Shown one piece after another: positions 39,394 to 55,290 of a stretch of 64,000 nt of DNA. Position 1 is the first letter of the stretch; each line of letters opens with the position of its first letter. A program made the translations under genes and the position numbers. The notes below the pieces were generated by a model. That model made no database searches, was not told the origin of the DNA, and worked only from the letters and a program-made list of their open reading frames with translations. Origin of the DNA: Nocardioides sp. (GTDB taxonomy: Bacteria; Actinomycetota; Actinomycetes; Propionibacteriales; Nocardioidaceae); NCBI GenBank assembly GCA_030698375.1, contig JAUYLL010000075.1:1-64000 (forward strand), in the 5' to 3' direction.

Positions 39394-40560
39394 TCAGTAC
39401 ATCCCGGGGTCGATCTTGTGCCCGAACTCGTGGGCGCCGAACATCTGCAGGGCCCGCTCGGGGTCGTTGGCGGCGTGCACACGACCGGCGTGTGCGTCAC
39501 GCCATGCCCGCTGGAGATAGGTGCCCTCGGCGAGCGCGCGGCCCCCGGAGGCCTCGAAGAGCGCGTCGATCGCATCCAGCGCGCGCTGGCTGCCCAGCAC
39601 CTGGTCACGACGGACCTTGAGGCGCAGCCGCAGCGGGATCTTCTCCCCCTTGGCGACGTGCGCCTGCTCCTCGCGGATGTTGTTCACCAGCAGCGCCCAG
39701 GCCGCGTCGATCTCGCTCGAGGCGCGCGCGATGCGGACCGCCGCGAACGGGTCGAGGGACGCCTTCTCCCCCAGGTACGCCGCACGGACCCGCTTCTGCT
39801 GCATCTCGATGTGCTCGGCGTAGGACCCCTCGGCCATGCCGATGATCGGCGTGGTGATGGTGCCGGAGAAGATCGAGTGGAACGGCAGCTTGTAGAGGTC
39901 CGAGGTGTTCTGCTCCTGGCCCGGGCCGAAGCACCGACCGGTGTCACTCATCGACAGGGTGAACGCCTCGGGGATGAAGGCGTCCTCCACCACGACGTCG
40001 TTGGAACCGGTGCCGCGCAGACCGACGACGTTCCAGACGTCGACGATCGTGTACTTGTCGCGCGGGACCATGAAGGTCTTGAAGTCGACGACGTTGCCCT
40101 CGGTGTCGAAGACCAGCCCGCCGAGGAGCACCCACGCACAGTGGTCGCAGCCGGAGGAGAAGCTCCACTTGCCGGAGAGGGTGTATCCGCCCTCGGTCTG
40201 GATCGCCTTGCCCGTGGGGGCGTACGAGGAGCTGAGCCGGGTCGAGGTGTCGCTCCCCCACACCGCCTGCTGGGCCTCGTCGGGGAAGAGCGCGACCTGC
40301 CACGGGTGCACCCCGACGACCGAGGAGACCCATCCGGTCGAGCCGCACGCGCTGGCGATCATCTTGACGGCGGTGTAGAAGTCGACCGGGTCCGACTCGA
40401 GCCCGTCGAAACGACGGGGCTGCAGCAGCCGGAAGAAGCCGGCCTCGTCGAGCTCCTTGATCGAGGCCTCGGGGACGACGCGCATCCGCTCGGCATCCTC
40501 CGCGCGGTCGCGGAAGGTGGGAAGCAGGTCCTGCACGGCGTCGAGCACTGCCTGGGACAT
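39394..40560 (-). CDS. hsaA: 3-HSA hydroxylase oxygenase subunit HsaA
   Basis: AVLDAVQDLLPTFRDRAEDAERMRVVPEASIKELDEAGFFRLLQPRRFDGLESDPVDFYTAVKMIASACGSTGWVSSVVGVHPWQVALF. Confidence 0.92.
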   Translation of the reverse strand: MSQAVLDAVQDLLPTFRDRAEDAERMRVVPEASIKELDEAGFFRLLQPRRFDGLESDPVDFYTAVKMIASACGSTGWVSSVVGVHPWQVALFPDEAQQAVWGSDTSTRLSSSYAPTGKAIQTEGGYTLSGKWSFSSGCDHCAWVLLGGLVFDTEGNVVDFKTFMVPRDKYTIVDVWNVVGLRGTGSNDVVVEDAFIPEAFTLSMSDTGRCFGPGQEQNTSDLYKLPFHSIFSGTITTPIIGMAEGSYAEHIEMQQKRVRAAYLGEKASLDPFAAVRIARASSEIDAAWALLVNNIREEQAHVAKGEKIPLRLRLKVRRDQVLGSQRALDAIDALFEASGGRALAEGTYLQRAWRDAHAGRVHAANDPERALQMFGAHEFGHKIDPGMY

Positions 40561-40595
40561 CGGGTGACTCCTGTCTAGGGGGGCGAGCCCAATAC

Positions 40596-40609
40596 TAGAA
40601 CACGTTCTT
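40596..40609. promoter_or_regulatory. Putative KstR operator TAGAACACGTTCTT (13/14)
   Basis: Match to TNNAACNNGTTNNA upstream of hsaADCB. Confidence 0.72.
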
Positions 40610-40623
40610 GTTCTGGACCAGGA

Positions 40624-41703
40624 TCAGCGGTTCGCGTCTTCCTTGTCCGCTTCCGCGCGGAGCATCAGCGCGATGTCGATGAGCTGATCCTCCTGACCAC
40701 CGATCAGCTTGCGGCGACCCGCCTCGAGCAGGATCTTCGCGCCCGAGACGTCGTAGCGCTCCGCCGCGTTGCCGGCGTGCTTGAGGAAGGAGGAGTAGAC
40801 GCCGGCGTACCCCATCATCAGGGTCATCCGGTCCAAGCGGCATTCCTCCGGCATCGCGGGGCGGATGACGTCCTCGCTGGCGTCGACGATCTGGAGGAAG
40901 TCCACCCCGGTGCGCCAGCCGAGCTTGTCGCAGACGCCGATGAACGCCTCGAGCGGCGTGTTGCCCGCGCCGGCACCGAAGCGGCGGACCGAGCCGTCGA
41001 TCTGGGTCGCCCCCGACCGCGCCGCGATGATGGTGTTCGCCACACCGAGCCCGAGGTTCTCGTGGCCGTGGAAGCCCACGGTCGCGTCGCCGGAGATCTC
41101 GGCGAAGACCGCGGAGACCCGGTCGGCGGTCTGCTCCATCACCAGGGCGCCGGCGGAGTCGACGACATAGACGCACTGGCAGCCGGCGTCGACCATGGTC
41201 CGGGCCTGCTTGGCGAGCACCTCGGGCGGCTGGGTGTGGCTCATCATCAGGAACCCGACGGTCTCCAGGCCGAGCTCGCGGGCCAGCGCGAAGTGCTGCT
41301 GGGAGGTGTCGGCCTCGGTGCAGTGGGTGGCGATGCGACAGATCTGGCCACCGTTGTCCTGCGCGGCGCGGATGTCGTCCTTGGTGCCGACGCCGGGGAG
41401 CATGAGGAAGGCGATCTTGGCCTGCTTCGCGGTCTCCGCCGCGATCTTGATGAGCTCCTGCTCCGGGGTGCGGGAGAACCCGTAGTTGAAGCTGGAGCCA
41501 CCGAGACCGTCGCCGTGGGCGACCTCGATCACCGGGATGCCGGAGGAGTCCAGCGCCTCGACGATGTCGTGCACCTCCTGACCGGTGAACTGGTGCCGCT
41601 TGTGGTGCGACCCGTCGCGCAGGCAGGTGTCGGTCAGGCGCAGGTCCAGGTCGCCACCGTGGGTGTCGGCCCAGGTCCGGGCAAGGGTGTTCTCGGCGGG
41701 CAT
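40624..41703 (-). CDS. hsaF: 4-hydroxy-2-oxo acid aldolase HsaF
   Basis: [57 protein letters not shown]...[17 protein letters not shown]. Confidence 0.92.
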   Translation of the reverse strand: MPAENTLARTWADTHGGDLDLRLTDTCLRDGSHHKRHQFTGQEVHDIVEALDSSGIPVIEVAHGDGLGGSSFNYGFSRTPEQELIKIAAETAKQAKIAFLMLPGVGTKDDIRAAQDNGGQICRIATHCTEADTSQQHFALARELGLETVGFLMMSHTQPPEVLAKQARTMVDAGCQCVYVVDSAGALVMEQTADRVSAVFAEISGDATVGFHGHENLGLGVANTIIAARSGATQIDGSVRRFGAGAGNTPLEAFIGVCDKLGWRTGVDFLQIVDASEDVIRPAMPEECRLDRMTLMMGYAGVYSSFLKHAGNAAERYDVSGAKILLEAGRRKLIGGQEDQLIDIALMLRAEADKEDANR

Positions 41704-41705
41704 GG

Positions 41706-42620
41706 TCAGCTCCCCTTCGTGGTGGTGGCCGCGAGAGCGGCGCGCGCGATGTTCTGGCCGACCTGCGTGGCGGCGGCGGTCATGATGTCGAGGTTGCCGG
41801 CGTACGGCGGCAGGAAGTCGCCCGCGCCCTCCACCTCGACGAAGATGCTGACCTTGGTCTGGCCCAGCGTGGCCGGGGACGGGTCGTCGATCTGGGGCTC
41901 CTGCAGGAGCCGGTAGCCCGGGACGTATTCCTGGACCGCCTTCTCCATCGCCAGGATGCTGGTGACCACGGCGTCGCGGTCCGCGTCGGGCGCGATCGCG
42001 CAGAAGATCGTGTCGCGCATGATCATCGGCGGCTCGGCCGGGTTGAGGATGATGATCGCCTTGCCGCGGGCGGCGCCGCCGATCTCCTCGACACCGCGGC
42101 TGGTGGTCCGCGTGAACTCGTCGATGTTCGCGCGGGTGCCGGGGCCGGCCGAGACGCTCGAGACCGAGGCGACGATCTCTGCGTAGGACACCTCCGCGGC
42201 CCGGGAGACCGCCGCCACCATCGGGATGGTGGCCTGGCCGCCGCAGGTGATCATGTTGACGTTCCACGCGTCCACGTGGGCCTCGCCGTTGACCGGCGGG
42301 ATGACCGCGGGCCCGACCGAGGCCGGGGTGAGGTCGACCGCACGGATGCCGGCCTCCTGGTACCGGGGCGCGTACTCACGGTGCACGTACGCCGAGGTGG
42401 CCTCGAAGATCAGGTCCGGCAGCTCGTCCTGCTTCAGCAGCCAGTCGACGCCCTCGTGGCTCGCCTCGAGCCCCCTCTCCGTCGCCAGGCGGAGCCCCTC
42501 GGAGGACGGGTCCACACCGATCATCCAGCGCGGCTCGATGAGGTCGCTGCGCAGCAGCTTGTACATCAGGTCGGTGCCGATGTTGCCCGGTCCGACGATC
42601 GCGGCGGTCAGCTTGCTCAT
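41706..42620 (-). CDS. hsaG: Acylating aldehyde dehydrogenase HsaG
   Basis: [43 protein letters not shown]...[19 protein letters not shown]...[15 protein letters not shown]. Confidence 0.92.
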   Translation of the reverse strand: MSKLTAAIVGPGNIGTDLMYKLLRSDLIEPRWMIGVDPSSEGLRLATERGLEASHEGVDWLLKQDELPDLIFEATSAYVHREYAPRYQEAGIRAVDLTPASVGPAVIPPVNGEAHVDAWNVNMITCGGQATIPMVAAVSRAAEVSYAEIVASVSSVSAGPGTRANIDEFTRTTSRGVEEIGGAARGKAIIILNPAEPPMIMRDTIFCAIAPDADRDAVVTSILAMEKAVQEYVPGYRLLQEPQIDDPSPATLGQTKVSIFVEVEGAGDFLPPYAGNLDIMTAAATQVGQNIARAALAATTTKGS

Positions 42621-42634
42621 GGGTCTCCTCGTGG

Positions 42635-43423
42635 TCATTCGGTGAAGGCGAGCCGGACGCTGCCCAGGCCGTCGAAGACGGCCTCGAAGTCGTCACCCGC
42701 GGTGACGTCGATCGCGCGGTGGACGCTGCCGGGCAGGATCACGTGCCCCGCCTCGAGCGTCACGCCGAATGACGCGACCTTGCGCGCCAGCCAGGCCACC
42801 GCCGTCACGGGGTTGCCGAGCACGGCGTCCGAGCGGCCAGCAGCGACCTGCTCGCCATTCTTCAGCAAACGCGCCTCGACGGCGGTCAGGTCCAGCTCAG
42901 TGGGAGCGACCCGCTCCGGGCCGAGCACGTAGCCGGCCGACGAGGCATTGTCGGCGATGGTGTCCGCGATCTTGATATCCCACGCGGTGATCCGGCTGTC
43001 GATGAGCTCGATCGCGGGCGCGACCGCCTCGGTGGCCGCGATGACGTCGTCCTCGGTGCACCCCTCCCCCGGCAGCGTCGCGCCGAGGATGAAGGCCACC
43101 TCGACCTCCACGCGGGGGGTGCAGTAGCGCCCTGCGCTCACAGGCTCGGCGGCAGAGACCGCCATGTCGGACAGCAGGTGCCCGTAGTCCGGCTCGTCGA
43201 CGCCCATCATCTCCTGCATCGCCTTCGACGAGAGGCCCACCTTGTGGCCGTGCACGGTGGCGCCGTCGTCGAGCCGCTGACGGATGTTCATCAGCTGAAT
43301 CTCGTAGGCGTCGACCACGTCGATGGCGGGCCAGGTCTGGCGGAGCGGGGGAATCGGTCGGCGGCTACGCTCGGCCTCGGCCAGCGCTGCTGCGACCTCA
43401 CGTCGTACGTCGTCGGAGAGCAT
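42635..43423 (-). CDS. hsaE: 2-hydroxypenta-2,4-dienoate-type hydratase HsaE
   Basis: [50 protein letters not shown]...[12 protein letters not shown]. Confidence 0.9.
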   Translation of the reverse strand: MLSDDVRREVAAALAEAERSRRPIPPLRQTWPAIDVVDAYEIQLMNIRQRLDDGATVHGHKVGLSSKAMQEMMGVDEPDYGHLLSDMAVSAAEPVSAGRYCTPRVEVEVAFILGATLPGEGCTEDDVIAATEAVAPAIELIDSRITAWDIKIADTIADNASSAGYVLGPERVAPTELDLTAVEARLLKNGEQVAAGRSDAVLGNPVTAVAWLARKVASFGVTLEAGHVILPGSVHRAIDVTAGDDFEAVFDGLGSVRLAFTE

Positions 43424-43433
43424 GTCCCCATGC

Positions 43434-43447
43434 TAGAACCTGTTCCA
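43434..43447. promoter_or_regulatory. Putative KstR operator TAGAACCTGTTCCA (14/14)
   Basis: Perfect TNNAACNNGTTNNA between divergent hsaE and kstD. Confidence 0.82.
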
Positions 43448-43457
43448 GTTTTGCGCC

Positions 43458-45224
43458 ATGACGGACTCTTCTGCGGGCGCCGTCGCGCCTGCGACCCCCG
43501 CCTCGCTCCCTGCTGAGGTCGACGTGATCGTGGTCGGCGCCGGAGGTGCCGGGATGACGGCCGCGCTCGCCGCCGGTGTGCAGGGCCTCGACACCGTTCT
43601 CCTGGAGAAAAGCCCCTGGTTCGGCGGCTCCACCGCGCGCAGCGGCGGAGGCGTCTGGATCCCCGGCAACTACGCGCTCCTGGCCTCCGGCGAGTTCCCT
43701 GACGTCGAGGCCGACCTCGCCGAGTCCAAGCGCTACCTCGACGCCATCGTCGGCGACCGGGTTCCGAAGGTGCGTCGCGACACCTACATCGACCGCGGCC
43801 GCGAGGTGATGGACTTCATCAAGGCCCACACCCCCGTCCGTTTCGCCTGGGTGCCCGAGTACGCCGACTACCTCCCCGAGCAGCCCGGGGGCCGGGCCCG
43901 GGGCCGCAGCGTCGAGCCAGTCCCACTGGACGGGACCTTCCTCGGATCCGAGCTCGAACGCCTCCACCCGCCGTACACCAAGGCGCCGGCGAACCTGATC
44001 ATCACCCAGGCGGACTTCCGCAAGGTGAGCCTCGGTCTGCGGACGTGGAAGGGCCCCTTCACCCTCCTCAGGGCTGCCGTGAAGCGGTCGATCGCCTCGT
44101 TCCGCCGTCGCCGCATGTACGCCATGGGCAACGCGATCGCCATCGGCCTGCGCAAGGGCCTCGCGGACGCCGGGGTCCCGGTGCACTACGAGACCGACCT
44201 CGTCGACCTGCTCCTCGAGGACGGCCGGGTCACCGGTGTCCGGGTCCGCCAGGGGGCGACCGAGGACGACCCCGGCACGCTGCGGGAGATCCGCGCCCGG
44301 CGCGGCGTCATCCTCGGCAGCGGTGGGTTCGAGAAGAACCAGGAGATGCGGGAGAAGTACCTGCCCGGCCCCACGGACGCCGCGTGGTCGACTGCCTCGG
44401 TCAACAACACCGGCGCCGGTCTCGTCGCCGGCATCACCGCGGGCGCGGACACCGACCTCCTGGACGACGCCTGGTGGGGCCCCACGATCCCGCTCCCGAA
44501 CGGCCCGTGGTTCTGCCTCGCCGAGCGCAACCTGCCCGGCTCGATCATCGTCAACGGTGCCGGCGAGCGCTTCATGAACGAGGCGCTGCCCTACGTTGAG
44601 GCCACCCATGCGATCTACGAGGGCGAGGCAACCGGCGTTCCGCACGTCCCGGCCTGGATGATCATCGACCAGCGCTACCGCAACCGGTACGTCTTCGCGG
44701 GACTCTCGCCGCGCCAGCCCTTCCCCGGGCGGTGGCTCAAGAGCGGCGTCGTCGTGAAGGGCGCGACGCTGGCCGAGTTGGCCGAGAAGCTCGACCTGCC
44801 CGCTGACGCCCTGGCGGGAACCGTCGACCGGTTCAACGGGTTCGCCCGCTCCGGGGTCGACGAGGACTTCCACCGTGGCGAGTCGGCGTACGACAAGTAC
44901 TACTCCGACCACACCGTGAAGCCGAACCCCTCGCTGAACACCATCGACCAGGGGCCCTTCTACGCCGTCAAGATCGTCCCGGGTGACCTCGGCACCAAGG
45001 GTGGTCTCGTGACCGACGAGCGCGCCCGGGTGCTGCGCCCCGACGGCTCCGTCGTCGACGGGCTGTACGCCGCCGGCAACGTCAGCTCCGCGGTCATGGG
45101 CACCACCTACCCCGGCCCGGGTGGCACCATCGGCCCCGCGCTCACCTTCGGCTACCTCGCGGCCGAGGACTGCCGCAACGCCGCCCCCGCCTCCCGCGGG
45201 ACCGTCGACGGCCAGGAGGCCTGA
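43458..45224 (+). CDS. kstD: 3-ketosteroid delta1-dehydrogenase
   Basis: VDVIVVGAGGAGMTAALAAGVQGLDTVLLEKSPWFGGSTARSGGGVWIPGN...GDLGTKGGLVTDERARVLRPDGSVVDGLYAAGNVSSAVMGTTYPGPGGTIGPALTFGYLAA. Confidence 0.93.
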   Translation: MTDSSAGAVAPATPASLPAEVDVIVVGAGGAGMTAALAAGVQGLDTVLLEKSPWFGGSTARSGGGVWIPGNYALLASGEFPDVEADLAESKRYLDAIVGDRVPKVRRDTYIDRGREVMDFIKAHTPVRFAWVPEYADYLPEQPGGRARGRSVEPVPLDGTFLGSELERLHPPYTKAPANLIITQADFRKVSLGLRTWKGPFTLLRAAVKRSIASFRRRRMYAMGNAIAIGLRKGLADAGVPVHYETDLVDLLLEDGRVTGVRVRQGATEDDPGTLREIRARRGVILGSGGFEKNQEMREKYLPGPTDAAWSTASVNNTGAGLVAGITAGADTDLLDDAWWGPTIPLPNGPWFCLAERNLPGSIIVNGAGERFMNEALPYVEATHAIYEGEATGVPHVPAWMIIDQRYRNRYVFAGLSPRQPFPGRWLKSGVVVKGATLAELAEKLDLPADALAGTVDRFNGFARSGVDEDFHRGESAYDKYYSDHTVKPNPSLNTIDQGPFYAVKIVPGDLGTKGGLVTDERARVLRPDGSVVDGLYAAGNVSSAVMGTTYPGPGGTIGPALTFGYLAAEDCRNAAPASRGTVDGQEA

Positions 45225-46117
45225 TGCCCATCGATCCCAAGGTCGCCATCGGCGCCCAGCTGCCCGACCGGACCTTCTCCTGGTCGGCCAGCGACGTCCT
45301 GCTGTACCACCTGGGCCTCGGGGCCGGGTCGACCCCCGGCGATCAGACCGACCCCAACGCACTGCGCTACACCCTCGACGACGCGCACCTGCAGGTGCTG
45401 CCCAGCTTCGGGGTCGTCGCGCCGACCTTCCACGAGACGAACCCCCCGCCCCTCGACCTGCCCGGCTGCGACATCGACCTGGCCCAGGTGCTGCACGGCA
45501 GCCAGGAGGTCGTCGTGCACGGCCCGCTGCCCACGAGCGGCAGCGCCGTCGTGCACACCCGGATCAGCGACGTGTGGGACAAGGGCAAGGCCTCGGTCAT
45601 CGTCCAGGAGGGCGAGGCGCGGACCGAGGACGGCGACCCGTTGTTCACCACCCGGTCGAGCATCTTCGTGCGCGGCGAGGGTGGCTGGGGCGGCGAGCGC
45701 GGCCCCTCGACCAAGGTGGCGCTGCCCGAGCGCGAGCCCGACGCCGACGTCTCCTACGCCACCACGCCCCAGCAGGCGCTGCTCTACCGGCTCTGCGGCG
45801 ACCGCAACCCGCTGCACGCCGACCCCGCGTTCGCCGAGGGCGCCGGCTTCCCGGCGCCGATCCTGCACGGGCTGTGCTCCTACGGCATCGTGCTGCGCCT
45901 GGTCGTCGACGCCCTGCTCGACGCGGACGTCGCGCAGGTGCGCGGGTACGCCGCGCGCTTCGCCGGCGTGGTCTTCCCCGGGGAGACGATCCGGGTGCGC
46001 GCCTGGGACGAGGGGGACCGCGTGCTGGTCACGGCCACCATCGCAGGCCTGGGCGAGCGCGACGGGGCACCCGTCCTCGCCGACTGCGTGGTGACCAAGG
46101 CCAGGGGCGAGGGGTGA
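45224..46117 (+). CDS. MaoC-like steroid enoyl-CoA hydratase (Rv3538-like)
   Basis: SWSASDVLLYHLGLGAG...LRYTLDDAHLQVLPSFGVVAPTF...RLCGDRNPLHADPAFAEGAGFPAPILHGLCSYG: hotdog hydratase-2 motif. Confidence 0.87.
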   Translation: MPIDPKVAIGAQLPDRTFSWSASDVLLYHLGLGAGSTPGDQTDPNALRYTLDDAHLQVLPSFGVVAPTFHETNPPPLDLPGCDIDLAQVLHGSQEVVVHGPLPTSGSAVVHTRISDVWDKGKASVIVQEGEARTEDGDPLFTTRSSIFVRGEGGWGGERGPSTKVALPEREPDADVSYATTPQQALLYRLCGDRNPLHADPAFAEGAGFPAPILHGLCSYGIVLRLVVDALLDADVAQVRGYAARFAGVVFPGETIRVRAWDEGDRVLVTATIAGLGERDGAPVLADCVVTKARGEG

Positions 46118-47073
46118 GCCTCGCAGCCCTGAAGGACCGCCTGCGCGAGAAGCTGCCGGTGCCGGACGTGGAGATCCCTCCCACCGGCCAGTTGGTCGAA
46201 CTCCCCGGACGCGGGACGACGTACCTCACCGACATCCCGGGTCCGCCCGGTGCGCCCACCATCGTGCTCCTGCACGCCGTGGGGTGCACCGGCATGCTGA
46301 CCTGGTTCACGGCGGTGGCTGCGCTCGCCGAGGAGTACCGCGTGGTGGTCTTCGACCAGCGCTGGCACGGCCGGGGCATCCAGTCCGAGCACTTCGTGCT
46401 CCAGGACTGCGCCGACGACGTGGCGGCCGTGCTCGACCTCCTGGAGATCGACCGGGCACTCATCACGGGCTACTCGATGGGCTCGATCATCGCCCAGCGG
46501 GTCTGGCGCCAGCACCCCGACCGCGTCGCCGGGCTGGTGCTCTGCGCGACGACTCCCCACTTCCGGTCGACACTCCACGAGCGCGCCTTCCACCAGGGCC
46601 TCGAGGTCGCCATGGGTCTCGCCCGTCAGCTCTCCTTCGCCCGCACGGTCGTCAATGCCGCGCGCAGCACCGCCCGCGCCCTGGACGCCGACCGGCTCGA
46701 CCTCACTCAGTGGGCATTGCGGGAGTTCCGGTCGACCAGTCCGTGGGCGGTGGCCCAGGCGGTCGCGGCCCTGGGCCGGCACCACTCCCGCCCTTGGCTC
46801 CACCTCATCGATGTCCCGACGGCCGTCGTGGTGACCGCGCACGACCGGGTCATCCCGGCCTCGCGCCAGCGCGCCCTCGCCAGCGCCATCCCCGCGGCGA
46901 CGATGCACGAGGTCCCGATCGGGCACGCCGGTATCGCGTTCGGCCACGAGGAGTTCCTCGAGGGTCTGCTCGACGCGGTGCACTCGGTCGAGGGACGTGC
47001 TCGGGTGGCGGGACTCCTGCCACCCCGGCGGCGCCGGCCGCGCTCCCGGTCGCACCTGCGTGCCGCCCCCTGA
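46114..47073 (+). CDS. Alpha/beta hydrolase, GTG start overlapping MaoC gene
   Basis: TIVLLHAVGCTGMLTWFTAVAALAEEYRVVVFDQRWHGRG...LITGYSMGSIIAQRVWRQHP...HDRVIPASRQ. Confidence 0.85.
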   Translation: MSLAALKDRLREKLPVPDVEIPPTGQLVELPGRGTTYLTDIPGPPGAPTIVLLHAVGCTGMLTWFTAVAALAEEYRVVVFDQRWHGRGIQSEHFVLQDCADDVAAVLDLLEIDRALITGYSMGSIIAQRVWRQHPDRVAGLVLCATTPHFRSTLHERAFHQGLEVAMGLARQLSFARTVVNAARSTARALDADRLDLTQWALREFRSTSPWAVAQAVAALGRHHSRPWLHLIDVPTAVVVTAHDRVIPASRQRALASAIPAATMHEVPIGHAGIAFGHEEFLEGLLDAVHSVEGRARVAGLLPPRRRRPRSRSHLRAAP

Positions 47074-47114
47074 CTCCTGCTCCCCCACCGCCGCGACCTT
47101 CCTAGGATGACGCC

Positions 47115-52525
<5,411 letters not shown>

Positions 52526-52526
52526 G

Positions 52527-53240
52527 TCAGGCGGGCTTGTGGAAGTACAGCACCATGCTCTTGCCCATCACCGGGTTGAGCACGGCCTCGGCGGCACGGG
52601 TGGCGAGCGGGCGCTTCATGATGTCCCAGACCAGAATCTGGTGGTAGGCCTTGGCCAGCGGGTGGTCGTCCTTGCGGACGCCGACCGCGCACTTGATCCA
52701 CCAGTACGGCGTGTGCAGGCCGTGGGCGTGGTCCTTGCCGTCGAACTCCAGGCCAGCGTTGCGCATCTTCCCAACCAGCTCCTTGTCGGAGTAGATCCGG
52801 ATGTGGCCGCCGGGGGTGTTGTGGTAGTCCTCGGAGAGCTTCCAGCACACGATCTCGGGGAACCAGCGCGGGACGCTGACCGCGAGGGTCCCGCCCGGGC
52901 GCAGCACCCGCACGAGCTCGTCGATGGCCTGGATGTCGGCGGGAATGTGCTCGAGCACCTCGGCGGCGACGATCCGGTCGAACTCGCCGTCGGCGAACGG
53001 CAGGGCGAGGGCGTCGCCCTCCTTGATGTCGGCGTCACCGCCGGCGGGTACCTCACCCTCGGCGCGCATCGCGGCGAAGAGCTCGCCGACCCTCGCCAGC
53101 TCGTCGGCATCCTGGTCGAAGGCGATCACGTCGGCGCCGCGGCGGTACATCTCGAACGCGTGCCGGCCGGCACCGCAGCCCATGTCGAGGACACGGTCGC
53201 CGGCCAACAGGCCCAGGCGGTCGAAGTCAACGGTCAGCAT
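52527..53240 (-). CDS. Class I SAM-dependent methyltransferase
   Basis: GDRVLDMGCGAGRHAFEMYRRGADVIAFDQD...LPFADGEFDRIVAAEVLEHIPADIQAIDELVRVLRPGGTLAVSVPRWFPE. Confidence 0.87.
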   Translation of the reverse strand: MLTVDFDRLGLLAGDRVLDMGCGAGRHAFEMYRRGADVIAFDQDADELARVGELFAAMRAEGEVPAGGDADIKEGDALALPFADGEFDRIVAAEVLEHIPADIQAIDELVRVLRPGGTLAVSVPRWFPEIVCWKLSEDYHNTPGGHIRIYSDKELVGKMRNAGLEFDGKDHAHGLHTPYWWIKCAVGVRKDDHPLAKAYHQILVWDIMKRPLATRAAEAVLNPVMGKSMVLYFHKPA

Positions 53241-54539
53241 CAGGCGGGGTCCTTCTCGTCGGTGTGCGTGGGGCGGGTGGCAGGAGGCTCGACCGGGGCT
53301 CCGGCGAGGATCTCCTCGTAGGCGGCGGCGGTGGCCAGGGCGACCGCACGCCAGCTGAAGCGTTCGAGGACCCGTCGGCGGCCGGCGGCACCCATGCGGG
53401 CGCGACGCTCAGGGTCGTCGAGCAGGGCGGCCAGCGCGTGCGTCAGTTCCCCCACGTCGCCGGGAGTGACCAGGTCGGCACACTCACCGTCGGGACCGAC
53501 GACCTCGGGGATGGCGCCGGCGCGGCTGACCACGAGCGGGGTCTCGCAGGCCATCAGCTCAGCCGTCGGCAGGGAGAAGCCTTCGTACAGGGACGGGACG
53601 CAGGCCACCTCGGCCGACCCCATCACCTCGACGAGCTCGGCATCGCTGATGCCGTGCACGAACCGGACCGAGTCGCCGATCGCGAGCTGGTCGATGAGCT
53701 GCTCGGTGCGTCCGCCCGGCGCGGGCTTGGAGACCAGCAGCAACTCGACGTCGCGCTCGGTGCGCAGCTTGGCAAAGGCCTCGAGCAGCGTCGCGATCCC
53801 CTTCATCGGGGTGTCGGCGCTCGCCATCGCGACGATGCGGCCGGGGGCCCGCGGCGTCGTCGGCGGGACGAATACGTCGTCGACGCCCAGCGGGATGACC
53901 TGCAGCCGCTCGATGTCGACGCCGAAGTCCGCGGAGATGTCGCGGCGCGAGGACTCGGAGACCGTGAGGATCTTGTCGAGCTGGCGCGCGACCTTGCCCT
54001 GCATGCGCAGGAAGCCGTACCAGCGACGCAGCGACACCTGGCGGCGCGCGCGGCGGAACCACCCCAGCTGGGCGGTCGCCGCGAGGTCCACCCGGCGGTC
54101 GAAGGTGATCGGGTGGTGGATCGTGGTGATCAGCGGCAGGCCGGCCTCGGCGATGTCCCGCATGCCGTAGCCGAGCACCTGGTTGTCATGCGCGATGTCG
54201 AACTCCCCCGCGCGGGCCTCGAGCAGGCGTGCGACACGCTTGGAGAAGGTCTTCGGCTCCGGGAAGCCGGCCGTGCACATCGTCGCGAACTCCTCGACAT
54301 CGATGAGGTCGCGGAACTCGGTGGGCCACGGAACCCGGAACGGGTCGGGCTCGCGGTAGAGGTCGAGACTGGGCACCTTGGTCAGGGACACGCCCTCGTC
54401 GAGCTCGGGGTAGGGCTGCCCGGAGAAGACCTCGACCTCGTGACCGAGAGCCACCAGCTCACGACTGAGGTGGCGGACGTACACGCCCTGCCCGCCGCAG
54501 TGCGGCTTGGAACGGTACGACAACAGTGCGACGCGCACT
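53240..54539 (-). CDS. Glycosyltransferase family 4, GTG start
   Basis: VRVALLSYRSKPHCGGQGVYVRHLSRELVALGHEVEVFSGQPYP...VPLGVDD-type linker...EVACVPSLYEGFSLPTAELMACETPLVVSRAGAIPEVVG (EX7E motif). Confidence 0.88.
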
Positions 54540-54561
54540 GACCACCTCCGAATGACGAAAC

Positions 54562-54575
54562 TGTAACGTGTTTCA
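54562..54575. promoter_or_regulatory. Putative KstR operator TGTAACGTGTTTCA (14/14)
   Basis: Perfect TNNAACNNGTTNNA between divergent GT4 gene and kstR (autoregulation likely). Confidence 0.85.
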
Positions 54576-54678
54576 TTATGCCTGCGATCGGGCACTGATG
54601 CCGCTGTTAGTCTGACACCGCATCCTGTCACGGGGTTTTCGGTCCCGTGGACCCGCTCAGTCCCCTCCAGGAGAGACC

Positions 54679-55287
54679 TTGGCAACCCTCAGCTCGCTGT
54701 CGCAGGAGGAGCTCGGGTCCGCCGCGCAGCGCGAGCGGCGGCGCCGGATCCTCGACGCCACGATCGCCCTGGCCTCGAAGGGCGGCTTCGACGCGGTCCA
54801 GATGCGGGCCGTCGCCGAGAAGGCCGACGTCGCCCTGGGCACCCTCTACCGCTACTTCCCCTCCAAAATTCACCTGCTGGTCTCCGCCCTCGGCCGCGAG
54901 TTCGAGCGTGCCCAGGCCGGGTTCGACCAGCGCACGCTCACCGGCGAGACGGCCGCTGACCGAGTGATCCACGTCCTCAACCGGAACACCCGCGGCATGC
55001 AGCGCGAGCCGCAGCTCACCGAGGCGCTCACCCGCGCGTTCATGTTCGCCGACTCCTCGGTCGCCAACGAGATCCACATCGCCGGCATGTACCTCACCGA
55101 CATGCTCACCCGGGCCATGAAGGGCCCCGAGGGCGACGACGCCGAGCCCACCGAGGAGAACATCGCCATCGCCAAGGTCATCGGTGACGTGTGGATGTCG
55201 AACCTCGTGGCGTGGGTGACCGGACGTGCCTCGGCCGCCGACGTGTCGAAGTCGATGGACGTGGCCGTCCGGCTCATCCTCCGCTGA
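54679..55287 (+). CDS. kstR: TetR-family cholesterol catabolism repressor KstR
   Basis: EELGSAAQRERRRRILDATIALASKGGFDAVQMRAVAEKADVALGTLYRYFPSKIHLLVSALGREFERA...IGDVWMSNLVAWVTGRASAADVSKSMDVAVRLILR, near-identical HTH to KstR. Confidence 0.95.
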   Translation: MATLSSLSQEELGSAAQRERRRRILDATIALASKGGFDAVQMRAVAEKADVALGTLYRYFPSKIHLLVSALGREFERAQAGFDQRTLTGETAADRVIHVLNRNTRGMQREPQLTEALTRAFMFADSSVANEIHIAGMYLTDMLTRAMKGPEGDDAEPTEENIAIAKVIGDVWMSNLVAWVTGRASAADVSKSMDVAVRLILR

Positions 55288-55290
55288 GGC